A model generated the notes under the pieces. It was given only the letters and a program-made list of their open reading frames with translations. It made no database searches and had not been told where the DNA came from. From contig OY821519.1 of the NCBI GenBank assembly GCA_963682025.1, positions 104,790,480 to 104,854,479 of the forward strand: a stretch of 64,000 nt of DNA, in the 5' to 3' direction. Origin of the DNA: Cordilura impudica (taxonomy: Eukaryota; Arthropoda; Insecta; Diptera; Scathophagidae). The position numbers were made by a program, and so were the translations under genes. Below, in pieces: positions 23,346-35,520 of the stretch (positions are counted from its first letter, which is position 1; each line of letters starts with the position of its first letter).

Positions 23346-23600
23346 ATAGCTATCTAAATAATTTGCGACAAATTTTGCTAAGAACAATAGGTAAAAATTT
23401 ACGTGGATGAGAAAAAACAACTGTTTGGCCAATATATCAAATTTTGACCCCCTCTAACACTGAGAGTTCTTAACCGATCTTGTTGAAAGTGAGTCTAAAC
23501 TACTATCCAATAGGACTTGGTGCAAATTCCATCCCGATCGGAAGACATCGGTTTCCAAATTTGGGTCACTTCACAGGAAACGCCCCATATATACATATGT
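23346..23600. repeat. solo fragment of the 4.8-kb element's TIR
   Basis: From ATAGCTATCTAAA through AGAACAATAGGTAA, TGTTTGGCCA, CTATCCAATAGGACT and CATCCCGATCGGAAGACATC to the GCCCCATATATA end. This matches the outer ~260 bp of the TIR at 52684-52944 in the same orientation, with moderate divergence. No coding part accompanies it. Confidence 0.8.
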
Positions 23601-23607
23601 ATATATT

Positions 23608-25735
23608 AGGGTGGCCTTAATAAAAAGAGTGTTCAAACTCTCGGTCGCACCCTCTAGAAATATGCGAATAGCAAAAAAGAAGTGAGAAATATTTACAAAG
23701 TTTTGCGCCAACCAAAAAAGATTTCACGTGTGTTTATATGGGGAAAATATGACTTTCATTCAGATTTTACGAAAATTTCATTCTATAGTTTAGGTTTTCC
23801 GACAAACTGTTATGTAATACGAGATCAGTATTAAGTCGTCTTTCCGAAAAGCTACTAAACTTCAAAGTCGAAAAAAAAGTCGCCGAGAAATAGCAAATGC
23901 CCCAGACCACTTTTGTGGAAAAAAAAAATATGTCATGAAATTTGATGGCATTTTTTTCATCTTTAAGAAATTAATTAAAGCCAAAATTTGGTTTTAGTCT
24001 CTATACCTGTTAGTACTCAGATATGAAGAGTTGTTTTATTACCACCTTGCTAACCTATTAAGCATTGAGACCAAAAATGGAAAATTTTTTTGATAAAATT
24101 TTGAAAACTCCTTTTTCAAGTTTTGAAAAATTTCCTTAAACAAAATTTAAAAAATTTTATCTAGCTCTCTAATGTCTTGTTAAATGCATGTTATGGATAA
24201 ACTGTGTGAATTTTTAGGTAAATCCCTAAGCCAGAATGTTTTTGACAAGGATTTTATTTTTGCAGATTTCGAGAAAAATGGGATTTTTTTTAAAATATTC
24301 TGTAAATTTTTTTAAAATATTCTGTAAATGTACTATTTCTAAATACTTTTTATCAAAAATTATCACTCTTCTACTTTTAAATGTTGTGTTTTATCTTAAT
24401 AGCCTTGGGTTTTGCAAAAAAATATTATGACCCCATTAACCCTTTTGGAATTGGGGTCATATATGACCCTAATCTAATAAAAAAAAACAATTTAGTCAAA
24501 AAATTCAATTATTTTGTAAGTGCTTTTAAAGTTTTAGATGCGACGCTTAAAATATAGTAACTAAATGTGTAGAACTTCCGTTCGTAAAATTTTAGAAACA
24601 TCTGAGAACGTTAACCCATTATTTGACAAGGCCAGCTTTAGAATTTAAGATATTTTTAAATAAAAAATACCGAAAACGAGTTTTTCTATTAAACTCGATG
24701 AAACCACTATTTAGAATTTGAGAAAATTTTTATTTGTTTGACCCTTTAGCGCTCCTGGGATCAAAACAATCCATTGTGATATATCTTTGGTGCAATTATC
24801 TGCTTATTGCTCGCGAATATAAATTAAAACAACTTTTAACCAATTTTATTATAAAATTATTTTATGTATAAAAACTATCTATATTTTTCTAAATAAAATT
24901 AGAGGACCCACATATGACGCACAGCTAATAAAAGACATTTTATTCAAAATTGGTTGAAAGTTGTTTTAATTTATATTCGCGAGCAATAAGCAGATAATTT
25001 CACCAAAGATATATCACAATGGATTATTTTGACCCCAGGAGCACTGAAGCCTTAAATAAATAAAAAATAACCGAATTATTTTTCTTAAATTTGAAATTGT
25101 GATTTCATCGAATTTAATAGAAAAACTCGTTTTCCGTAATTTTTATTTAAAAATATCTTAAATTTTACAAAAATCCCATTTTTCTCGAAATCCGCAAAAA
25201 TAAAATCCTTGCCAAAAAAATTTTGGCATAGGGATTAACCTAAAAATTCACATAGTTAATCTCTAACATGCATTTAATAAGATATTAAACAGCCAGTTTT
25301 AAATTTTTAAATTTTGTTTAAGAAAATTTTTCAAAACTTGAAAAAGGAGTTTTGAAAATTTTATCAACAAAATTTTCCATTTTCGGTCTCAATGCTTAAT
25401 AGGTTAACAAGGTGGTAATATAAAAACAATACTACATATCTGAGTATTTACGGATATAGAGACTAAAACAAAATATTGGCTTTAATTAATTTCTTAAAGT
25501 TGAAAAAATATGCCATCAATTTTCATGACCTATTTTTTTTTTTTTTTTTTTGGCACAAAAGTGTTTTTTTCGATTTTTAAGTTTTATAGTTTTTGAAAAG
25601 ATAATTTCACAGTGATTCCGAATTATATAATAATTTGTTGGAAAAACTAAACTATAGAACGAAATTTTCGTAAAATCAGAAAGAAAGTCACATATTTTAG
25701 GGGGTGCCACCGAGAGTTTGAACACTTTTTTCTCC
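23608..25735. mobile_element. 2.1-kb foldback element
   Basis: A long inverted repeat. Left-arm landmarks GTGTTCAAACTCTCGG (23629), AATTAATTAAAGCC (about 23971), GCATTGAGACC (24063), CGAGAAAAATGGGA (24269) and CCATTGTGATATATCTTTGG (24771) recur reversed in order at 25710, 25480, 25390, 25177 and 25006. The centre is near 24890. The left arm has about 350 bp (about 24290-24640) missing from the right arm. No coding frame. It resembles long-TIR or FB-type elements and may be non-autonomous. Confidence 0.8.
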
Positions 25736-25984
25736 ATATAATTATGTGTATGTGTGCGTATTATACCAACTCATCATGAAAGTAAACTCTACTAGATCAT
25801 TTTTAGTCGTGGTCTCCAATATAAAGCTGATTCCCGATCATCACTTTAATCTGTCAAAAAACATAGATATTGAATAGATTTTTTCAAATATGTTTTATAT
25901 ATGTGTTTGAGAAAAGTTGCTTTCCTAAATTTATCATGATCGGTTGCTGTATTTTTTACCCGAAAACGCAAATCTTGTTTTTAT

Positions 25985-26400
25985 CCTACTAGCCAATTGG
26001 AATTTAATGGGACTCGTGTACCGTGGGCCGATAATGTTAAATATTTAGGGGTATACTTGGATAGAAAACTATTTTTTGATTTCCATATAAAGAAACAGAT
26101 AAAAAAATTATCATTGCAAGAAACATTTTATACCCTCTTATAAAACGTGGATCTCCATTAAGTATTGCTAACAAAATCATTTTAGCAAAGTTCATATTTC
26201 AGTCTATTATCCTATATGCAAGCCCAGTCGGGGGTGTTTGCGCTATGTCGCATGTTAAAAAATTGCAAATTTGTCAAAATAAACTGCTCAAAATGATGTT
26301 AAATCTGCCATGGCACTTCTCCACCAAAGATCTTCATAACAATAGCAATATTAGTTTAATATGTGATAGAATATACTACCACAGAGCGCTTTAAATTTGT
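25985..26400 (+). pseudogene. Jockey-like LINE reverse transcriptase relic (thumb region)
   Basis: Translation with frame changes gives VKYLGVYLDRKLFFDFHIKK, the KYLGVxLDxxLxFxxHI motif after the RT palm. It is followed by NKIILAKFIFQSIILYASPV, matching the KxxLYKxxIRPxLxYASPVW block, and QICQNKLLKMMLNLPW. These are standard Jockey/I-clade landmarks. Truncated on both sides and frameshifted. Confidence 0.75.
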
Positions 26401-28690
26401 CTGCACATTATTAGATAATCAACTTATTTCCAGCTTGTATGATTGAACATGTATGTGCGGCTCAGATACATTAACTAAGTTATAGTATTTGGGCTGTAAG
26501 TTGATGTTCTATTTCATATAATCCTTAAAATCAATTATGTTTCTGTAAATAAAATTATTCTAATACATTTTTCTATAAAATTTTTGGAATATAATTCTTA
26601 TAATATTTATGTTTTTTGTCTACATTTAAACCTTTATTTTCAGGCTCCTAGAAGGCATACTGCAGAATCGTAAAACTGTGTTGTGTATACCTGCTGTATG
26701 TGTTTTATTGCTAGTCTTTTTAATGGGGAGTTGGTCTGTGTTATACTAAATCAGAGGTTTTTCATAACGAATTTTTCCTCTAAAATAAATTTTTATTCTT
26801 AAATATATGTATATGTTCCTTTCAATAGCTAATAAATATTATCGATGAAAAGTTAATAAACAACTAAAACTCTGCAAATTGTGTGATAACATTAGGTTAA
26901 GCAAATACTTTTTAATAAAAAAAAAAAAAATCATGATCGGTCCATTTTTTAAACTAAATAAAAATAACATCAGATATGTACTTTTTCATAACTGCGTACC
27001 TCAAGTTATTAACAGTACCACTAAAATTTGTGTTATCCTTATTTTCTATATCAAGATATTGCCTCGGCTAAACTAGATCCAAGAGTTTCTCTTGTTTTCT
27101 CTGGTTTAAATGCCCAAGTACTCATTTTTAATATATTGGATAACACTTACTTGTACTTTTTTGACAATTAAATCTTCTTCCGATCCGATTGTACTCCGCT
27201 ATGGCTCTTGGTCTCAGCATTTAGTTTGTTATGAAATTTCAGATTTTCATTGTATTTTTATATTATTCCAAATTAACTTAGTTATCTTACAAATGAAAGC
27301 TTTTTAAATCCAGTATTCGTAAAATAGTGAACATTTTATTTTATACCTTTGGATGGATTTTCTTCCTAAAATTTACAAATTATATACATATGTTTCGAAA
27401 GCTAATTAATATTGAAAATATCTTTTCGAAATGAAAATCAGTTGTATTTGAACAAATTTAAATAAAAAAATGTAATTTTTTTAACTTTATATATCCACAA
27501 ACACTTTAGTATCGAGGATAACATTTACGTTTATTGCGCCTTTTTTTCTTGTTGGTTACTTTTGGTTACCAATATATATTCCACCATTTATTAGCACCTG
27601 TAACTCACTGTTATTTTTAACATCTTTAGCAATATGGCGAAGTCTCCGAGATAATTTAACGAAACATCAACTTTGTATTTAAATTGTTGTAAATGCATTT
27701 CAAATTAGATTAGATTAGTTATTTGTATTCCTCTTGTTGCAGCTACATAAATTATCTAAAATATTGTTGGTAGTTTCTTTAATTTAGTCACGTTTCGCTT
27801 ACACAATTGGTTTGCATTATCTTCTTTATGTGTGTCATGGCCCCATGGCCCATCACTCCAAAGGTGTTTTTCAATTTGAACTCTTTTTTTTTTTTTGCTT
27901 AACCAGCATTTTGAATGTATAGTACACTTAAATTGAGCAAGTAAATGTCACAATCTCAACAGAAATACATACAACTACACACAAAACTATTGTGGGCGGA
28001 TTAGAGGATAAATTGGTTATAAATATGCAACTTCTAAACTATTGGCTTCATTGGTTAAAAAATGTATCAGCCAAGCAATCTAAATGGCTAAAGCATTCTG
28101 GACATGACTGATGCGTGACACAGCTCGCAATTTTGTGTGACTAAATTATATTTAAAAGAAATAAAATTACGCATGTATTCGGAACAATAAACAAAAAAAA
28201 TCATGATCATCTTTTAAATCATTTAAAATAAGGATACTGTGAAGAATATAATGCCCAACTTAATTATTTTTTTTATAAAGAAATTGCTTGTGAAATCTTG
28301 GTAAAAATGACTTAAGATTCATAGGAATATATAATTGTTCAGAAAAATGTATAATAAAAATTTCTATGAACCACATTACTTTTAAAAGTCAAATTTTTTT
28401 CTATAAAGTACGCACAGAAAAAAAATGCGTCAACCGAAATATTTTAATGTTTAATAACTATATTTTCTATTGTATCAACAGAAAGTTAATAGAAGGTTAA
28501 TAATCAGCTAATCTACTCATTTGTTACCCTAATTGAAACTCGGTTCGATATATGTTTGGTATACACAATGAAAATGGGCGTTTATATAGAGAAATATAGT
28601 TTTGGGAATTCGGTGTCCTAAAAATTTAAATAGATTAAAAATATTTCAAAATCCCTAGGTTATCTACGCAAATTAAGGTTCTGCCCATTA
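26401..28690. other. unassigned AT-rich DNA
   Basis: About 2.3 kb with no recognised gene or repeat family. Small open stretches at 26879-27307 have no motif. Confidence 0.4.
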
Positions 28691-28697
28691 ATCATTA

Positions 28698-29064
28698 CTA
28701 GCAGACTCCAACACTCGAAATTCGAGTGCAATTTCTAGGCATTTTAATTTCTTAACTTAGCCAGTTCACAAACCAACACTATTATGGGTTATTATTATTG
28801 TCAATGAAGATAACAAACTCATTAACAAACACATTTACAAATTTAATAAAAACACATATGGCATATAAATATATAATGTTATGTATTTGCTAGTAGCAGC
28901 TTTAAAAGCAATTTACTCAAAATAAAGAAAATAATTCAAAAATCTGTAAATCTACAAAACGGCGAAAAAGAAGCACCTTTCCAAAAATATACGTTTGGTC
29001 AAAATCGGGATAAAATGGTAGAACAAAACTTCGGTCATGATAGATATTCTACAGTATCTATAGA
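28698..29064 (-). mobile_element. small non-autonomous Helitron, copy 1
   Basis: Read on the minus strand it starts TCTATAGATACTG. It ends with a perfect palindrome CACTCGAATTTCGAGTG about 10 bp before CTAG, followed by host T. A 5' TC, a 3' hairpin and CTRR inserted before T are the Helitron signature. Homologous with 39776-40144 and 46137-46502 throughout. 367 bp; no Rep/helicase. Confidence 0.78.
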
Positions 29065-29915
29065 ATGTCCCCATAAGAAATTATTATCAAAATCTTTTTT
29101 TTTTATTATTGCAAGTCTTTAGAGTTTGAATTTTAAATATTTTCAAATCCAGTGAAATTTTAATACAATTTTCAAATTGTTTAAAATCTAAAGATTGAAA
29201 ATGCTTTTCTGTTCCACACATGATTGTTTGTTTGCGTTGTCATTGTCAGCCGACAATTTTATTTTTTTATTTTTTTTTACCATTTTCTATTTCTTTTTCA
29301 TAAATATTGTTTCGTGGTATGTCATTCAGCTCAGTGTAAAATCAAATACATCCGACCGTTACATACAATCATACAAATATTTTTACAATAACTTTTAAAG
29401 TACCACTAAAACGTTTTTACATATGTAAGTGGCTTTTACAGAAATATTCATGTCTGACACGAGCTACAGAATGAAAAGAATGCAGAATTTTAAACGAGTT
29501 TTTTCTCGAAGGCAAAACATTGAACTAACCCGGCACAGTATTGAATAACTCTTTCCACAATATGTGGTACACTTCAATAATCTAGTTCAACTTTAAACTA
29601 TAATTCGATGCGATTAACACGATGCGCATCTAATTTAATTAAGATTAATTTCTTGTCGAAATATCCATTAATGAAGTATTCGAAATAATTGACAAAAAGT
29701 AAAATAAATCGATAGCTTACAACTTTTTATAATTCTTTATTATATGAAGAAGTCTAAGTTAATAAAAAAAGAAGCTCCCAACAATTTACCAGCAACTTTC
29801 TGTTAAATATAGCAATTGTAAAACATCTATTCTAATCTAAAAAATGGTTTAACAATTAATTTAAATCGACATTAAAATAAAATAATTTTTCGTTTTTACT
29901 AATTATTCCACCTAA
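29065..29915. other. unassigned AT-rich DNA
   Basis: No recognised feature. Confidence 0.4.
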
Positions 29916-30420
29916 AGTTCAATTATGGAACGAAGATTTTCTTGTCGTATTTTTTGAGCAGAGAACAGTGGAAGATCGTGCAAATGCCGTTCATCAACGC
30001 CCACTGAACTGGTTGAAGGAAGAGAGAGTTTAGTCGAGAACCCATGTAAGCCATTTTGTCATCGCATTCAGCATATTGCTGTTTGTGAAACGATTTTAAG
30101 GCGTATTTTGATGAACAATTTGCTTTTTTATTTCGTATAAGGTATTTTTCTGGCAGACCGGCCTCGTTGCGTGCAATAGGACCAAACAGCCGGTCGAATG
30201 AATGGCAAATTTTGATAACCGTCGAGGACCAAAACGATCTTTGGGCTATTTTTCCTCAGGGAAGGAAAAATTGTTAATGGGAAACGATATCGATAGATTT
30301 CGGCTCATAACATCTGGCCGAAAATGCGTGAAAAATCCCTCGACGGCTAATGGTTTCAACAAGATGGCACACCATGCCACACTATAAAATAAACAATGCA
30401 GTTTCTGTAACAAAAATTAC
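29916..30420 (+). pseudogene. mariner-like transposase relic
   Basis: Traces of a mariner gene in shifting frames. ETILRRILMNN (about 30089) resembles the TLRRILRKDLG helix. A highly damaged middle follows, then WFQQDGTPCH... written as GFNKMAHHATL in the neighbouring frame; the motif is readable around 30350-30380 as WFQQDGTPCHT. Only one catalytic Asp motif is clear. Heavily decayed, and different from the two DD41D copies. Confidence 0.5.
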
Positions 30421-30899
30421 CTGGACGTATGATGTCAATAAAGTGAAATTGGCTTGCCAGCAAGATTATAGAACTGATAACTCGAACATCTTTTTCTAGT
30501 GTGATTTGAAAAGATAAGTGTACGCGAACAAACTTTAGAGCATTGATAAGCTCTAGACATAATTTTCCTTCATTGCAAAAGTTTTTTCAAGATTGCTGTA
30601 ATACATATCCGCACAATTTGAACCAGCATTGGACACCGAGTACTATATGCATTTCATGTCGAATGAATTTATCTGTGACGTTTTCAAACGTAAAGTAAGT
30701 ATAGGTTAATAGATTTGGAATATTTTATACTTACAGTAATTCTTAATTATATTTTGATTACTTCTTATTCCCTATTTAGATTTTTTTGATTTGAATTTCA
30801 AAAAGAACGTAACATGTAAGCGTAACATTTGAGTCGTAAGACAAAATGTGATTGTATTGGTGAAAAAATTATGATATTATGATAACCTGTTTGAAAATT
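30421..30899. other. unassigned AT-rich DNA
   Basis: Nothing recognised. Confidence 0.4.
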
Positions 30900-31705
30900 A
30901 ACAAGTAAGAAAATTATAGTCGGTCTAGACCGACTATACGATACCCTATACCATGCGTTTAGAAACCCTATCTCTTAGGCCCAACTAACTGGACATTGAA
31001 AATAAGCAAAAACCAAATTTGAGTGGGATTTTTATTAATTTTTTTGGCTGCAGATATGAAAAAGTTCATATCGGATGCTATATCTATAAAGGGACTAGGT
31101 CCAAAAATGGACCGATCCTGATCACGTTTGGTAAAGTCTCTTGTATTTTGCAAAAATATGTACAAACAAAATTTGAGAAGAATCAGTGCAATATTTTTGT
31201 TTTTTAATAGATTTAAGTGAAGATCGGGAAGCAGCTCTATATGGGGTCAAAGGGATCATTTTTGGACTACTCATTAGTGGATGTAATGAACGCATATAAA
31301 CCCAATTTGAGTAAGATCTATATGACAATTTGGATCTTATGGCAATTTATGTCGATTTCATATGGGTAATTTGTATGGGGGCTAGGTCTGAACATGGACC
31401 GATTCTCACCAATTTCAATAGCGTTCATCCCATGGCCGATAAAAGCTTATATACCAAATTTCATCAAAATATATTCATATTTGCGACCTGCAGTTTGATT
31501 ACAAGCTTTACATGGACACACAGACGGACGGACGGACGGACTGACGGACGGACGGACGGACGGACGGACATTGTTAAATCAACTCAGAAAGTGATTCTGA
31601 TTCGATCGGTATAATTAAAGATGGGTCTAGGTCAAATATTTTTGGTTGTTACAAACAGCAGCACAAAGTCATTATACCCAAACCACATAGTGGTATAGGG
31701 TATAA
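30900..31705 (-). mobile_element. HINE-1, full length
   Basis: Reference-quality copy. In the minus reading: TTATACCCTATACCACTATG with partner GGGTATAATGAC, a (GTCC)n run (31519-31567 on plus), the body, then the palindrome AGTCGGTCTAGACCGACT and AATTTTCTTACTTGTT. About 806 bp, no coding capacity; conserved chance frames inside are non-functional. Its 5' side (right) abuts a heptamer array. Confidence 0.9.
31519..31567. repeat. (GGAC)n microsatellite in HINE-1
   Basis: About 12 GACG/GGAC units with one variant. This is the length-variable central run typical of DINE-1-like elements. Confidence 0.95.
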
Positions 31706-32595
31706 AAATGAAAAATTAAACATGAAACAAAAAATTAAAGATTAAAAAAGAAAAATAAAAAATTAAAAATGAAAAATTAAAAATGAAAAATGAAAAATGA
31801 TAAATTAAAAATTAAAATTGAAAAATATAAAATGAAAAATTAAAAATAAAAAATTAAAAATGAAAAATTAAAAATGAAAAATGAAAAATGAAAAATGAAA
31901 AATGAAAAATGAAAAATGAAAAATGAAAAATAAAAAATTAAAAATTAAAAATAAAAATTAAAAATAAAAAAAAAAAAAATTAAAAAAAAAAAATGAAAAC
32001 TAAAAAATGGAAAACCAAAAATTAAAAATTAAAAATGAAGAATGAAAAATTAAAAGTTTAAAATAAAAAATGAAAAATGAAAAAAAAAAATGAAAAATGA
32101 AAAATGAAAAATAAAAAATAAAAAATGTAAAATGAAAAATTAAAAGAAGGAGAAATTAAAAATTAAAAATTAAAAATAAAAAATGAATAATAAAAAATTA
32201 AAACTAAAAAATTAAAAATAAAAACTGAAACATGAAAAATAAGAAATGCAAAATGAAAAACAAAAATTAAAAATGAATAATGAAAAATAAAAAATTAAAT
32301 ATAAAAAAGAAAAAATAAAAAATGAAAATTGAAAAATAAAAATTGAAAAATAAAAAATGAAACATGAAAAAAGAAAAATAAAAATTGGAAAATGAAAAAT
32401 GCAGAAAAAAATAAGAATGAAAAATAAAAAATGAAAAATTAAAATTAAAAAATTAAAAATTAAAATTAAAAAATGAAAAATTAAAATAAAAAATGAAAAA
32501 TAAAAAAAGAATAATTAAAAAAAAAATTTGAAATGAAAAATGAAAAACTAAATATGAAAAACGAAAAATTAAAAATAAAAAATTAAAAATTAACC
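31706..32595. repeat. degenerate heptamer satellite (AAAAATG/AAAAATT)n
   Basis: About 890 bp of 7-bp units with single-base variants, starting immediately after the HINE-1 terminus. Followed by an (AAT)n run at about 32609-32634. Confidence 0.9.
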
Positions 32596-32759
32596 GGTTA
32601 AAATAATAGATAATAATAATAATAATAATAATAAGTGAACCGCTTTCTGTTTGGTTTTAAGAAAGAGCTATAAAAAAATCTTTAGTTATTAGATGTTTAC
32701 ACATCTCCCCTGCGATCGGACTCACATGATTTTATATTTTTTTTTTTTTCATTTTACAG

Positions 32760-34204
32760 ACGACACTTGGAGAGAAACAGCGAGACACGAATCCGATTGT
32801 TATTTTTATTTAAGTACAAAAAGCGGTTTCAGAAAAAATATGCGATGGTCTGCTGATGGGTTTGAACTGGCAGTTATACATTCACAAGAAGTTGCATATG
32901 CTAAAGATCGGAGTGCAAGCTGTAGTCAAGTGCTTTCATCTTCACCAGGACATTCAATCTCAAGTATATATTACCAATCAGATAGTTCAGATCCATCACT
33001 ACCATATACGTTTGAAAATGACGAGTTTATCCCACACAAACATTTCTCGCCGAGACCGTGCAATCAAGACCAACTTAATAATGTAATTATAGACCTTGGA
33101 TTGTCGAAAAGATCTTCTGAAATACTTGCGACCCAGATGAAAGAAACAGGTCTCATAACTAAAGAAACTACAGTTTCATATTACCGTACTCGAGAGAATG
33201 CCTTACTTCATTATTTTGCCGAAGAGGATGATTTTTTATACTGCACAGATATTTCTGGTTTGATGACTGTCATGGGCTTACTGAAATATGATTCAAACGA
33301 ATGGTTTTTATTTATAGAATCATCAAAACGCAGCTTGAAATGCATCCTTTTGCACAATGAAAATAAATTTCACTCCTTGCCGATCGCACATTCAACCAAA
33401 TTAAAAGAAGAATACTCTGTAATTGCATTGGTCATGAAGAAGATTAAGTATGATGTACATAAGTGGGTAATTTGTGTTGATCTTAAGATGGTAATTTTCT
33501 CTTAGGTCAACAAAGCGGCTTTACCAAATACCTTTTTCTATATGTTTATGGGACAGCAGAGCTAAATCAGAACATTGGAAGAGAAAACAATGGCCTTCTA
33601 GGGAAACACTGCTTCCAGGTATGCCAAATGTTATAAATGTGGCTCTAGTGCCCCGAGATCGCATCATATTACCCCCTCTTTACATTAAACTTGGTCTGAT
33701 TAAACAATATGTTAAAGCACTTAACAAATATAGTGAATGTTTACAGTATATTTCAAGGAAGTTTCCCAATCTCAGTATGGAAAAGCTAAAAGCAGGCATA
33801 TTTGACGGCCCACAAATTCGCAAATTGGTGAACGATACTGATTTTGGCAGTTCAATGTCAGAAATTGAGAAGAATGCATGGGATTCGTTTGTATGGGTTA
33901 TTCAAAATTTCTTAGGAAATATCAAGGGTGATGATTACGTTGCGCACGTTAATGAGATGTTATCTCATTTCCATCGACTTGGATGCAACATGAGCATTGA
34001 AGTACAATACCTGCACTACCTCACTTACATCGGTTTCCTGAAAATCTAAGAGATTTGAGCAAGGAACAAAGCGAACGATGTCACGAAGATATTCGAACAA
34101 TGGAGAAACGATACCAAGGTTGCTGGGATGCACACATAATGGCTGATTTTCCGCCATTCAACAATAATAGAAAATCGTATAAAATAAAATTCCAGAGTTT
34201 GTAG
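32760..34204 (+). pseudogene. unassigned transposase-like protein, broken copy
   Basis: Homologue of the intact gene at 35521-37122, on the opposite strand. Open from the end of a pyrimidine-rich acceptor-like TTTTACAG (32752-32759) to 33505; shared blocks include DLGLSKRSSEILA, ESSKRSLKCILLHNENK and WVICVDLKMV. A frameshift near 33495 interrupts the GQQxGYTKY...CLWDSR segment, and an open frame resumes 33621-34049 (PRDRIILPPLYIKLGLIKQ, KLKAGIFDGPQI). Another break loses the HSHLD motif, then DIRTMEKRYQGCWDAHIMAD runs to a stop at 34202-34204. The N-terminal CxxC part is absent, replaced by the satellite on the left. No TIRs are seen around it. Confidence 0.82.
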
Positions 34205-34811
34205 TTTTTATTAGTTATAATAAATTTAAATAATAAAATATAAATTTGATTAAAATATAAAATGTTTTTAAAATTCAATCAACTGAAAAAAGAACAGTAA
34301 CAACTCATTTTTATGTATATCAAATAAAAAACTAAAATAACTGTGCATAAGTTCGAATGACCGATATGCCATTTTGTTCCTATTATATGTGGCTTCGTGA
34401 AAAACCAATAGATCCGAACAATTTTTGCAGTTTTCGATTTTTTATGATTTTTTTCAAAAAAAAAAATTTTTATATATTCACGTAAAAAATATATTTTTTG
34501 CTTAAATTTTTTATTATAATTCCGTAACTACTGAGCCGATTGAAACTCAATATATAAACGAATTAAAGGCTATGTAAATATGAATTTTTCTGAGTTTATT
34601 CTAATAATATCGGACTAACCCTTTTTAAGTTAACATTAATTATGTGGAGAAAGGTATAAAAAAATTTTAAATTTTACTTACAAATTTTTTTAAAAAAACC
34701 TCTCAATGGAATTTAAAAATTGGACGACACTTGTACTACTGGAACTACAATACATCAAAATTGTATAGTGATTTTTAATCGGTTTACAATTTTTTCGTTT
34801 TTGATGCCTTG

Positions 34812-35441
34812 TGGATAATTACACAAGGGAACAATGGTTCTGTTGATTAAGAACTGAATATTGTTTTTAAGGTTATTTGGGACGCTGAATCCAAATCTGC
34901 CCTTGGTTTTTTTCTATCAGCTCGACTTTTCGAGATATACCGTTATGTTCAAAATTAAGGCACTTCCGCTACATATATTGGAATAACTTGAAAACGGTTC
35001 ACCATTTTAAATTAAAAAAAAAAATCCGAAACTCGCAAACAATATTCTCTTAAAGCCGTGCTTACTTTGTTTTTAAATTTTCCAAGTAGTTTTAGAGATA
35101 TCGTTCAAGTTTTGAAAAAAAAATAAAAATTTTTAAAAAAAAAAACATTTTTTTTGTTCTTTAAAAATTCCTAAAAAAATAAAAATGGGACAAAAATCAC
35201 AGTTTTGGTCTACAAACAGTTAGCTAAATATATTTCGAATAAAATGAGCTTTATTTCATTGCAATCGGTGCACAACTTTTGATTTTGTTCACGATTTACT
35301 GAATTGATATAAATCGCGATTTCCATACAAAAATAACATTTTCTAATGTGTAAGTGTTTGTATGTAATAAGTTAGTTTTTTATGATTCTAAGAATTAAAA
35401 AAATTAAGTAATAAAAAAAGATTATTTCATTTTTATGGTCA
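34812..35441 (+). repeat. left long TIR of LTIR-A
   Basis: About 630 bp, inverted copy of 37645-38275. Divergence is low over most of its length but higher in the outermost ~110 bp. Confidence 0.88.
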
Positions 35442-35520
35442 GCTATACTTTTTAATTTAACACAAAAAGAGAATTTTAAAGAAAAATAAAAAATTTTAAT
35501 ACACAAATATTACAATGTAA

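Noticed and set aside
31330..31614. Frame starting MDLMAIYVDF, recurring in six places
   Set aside because: It lies in every HINE-1 copy, crosses the GGAC microsatellite and varies in length with it. Conservation reflects recent copying of a non-coding element.
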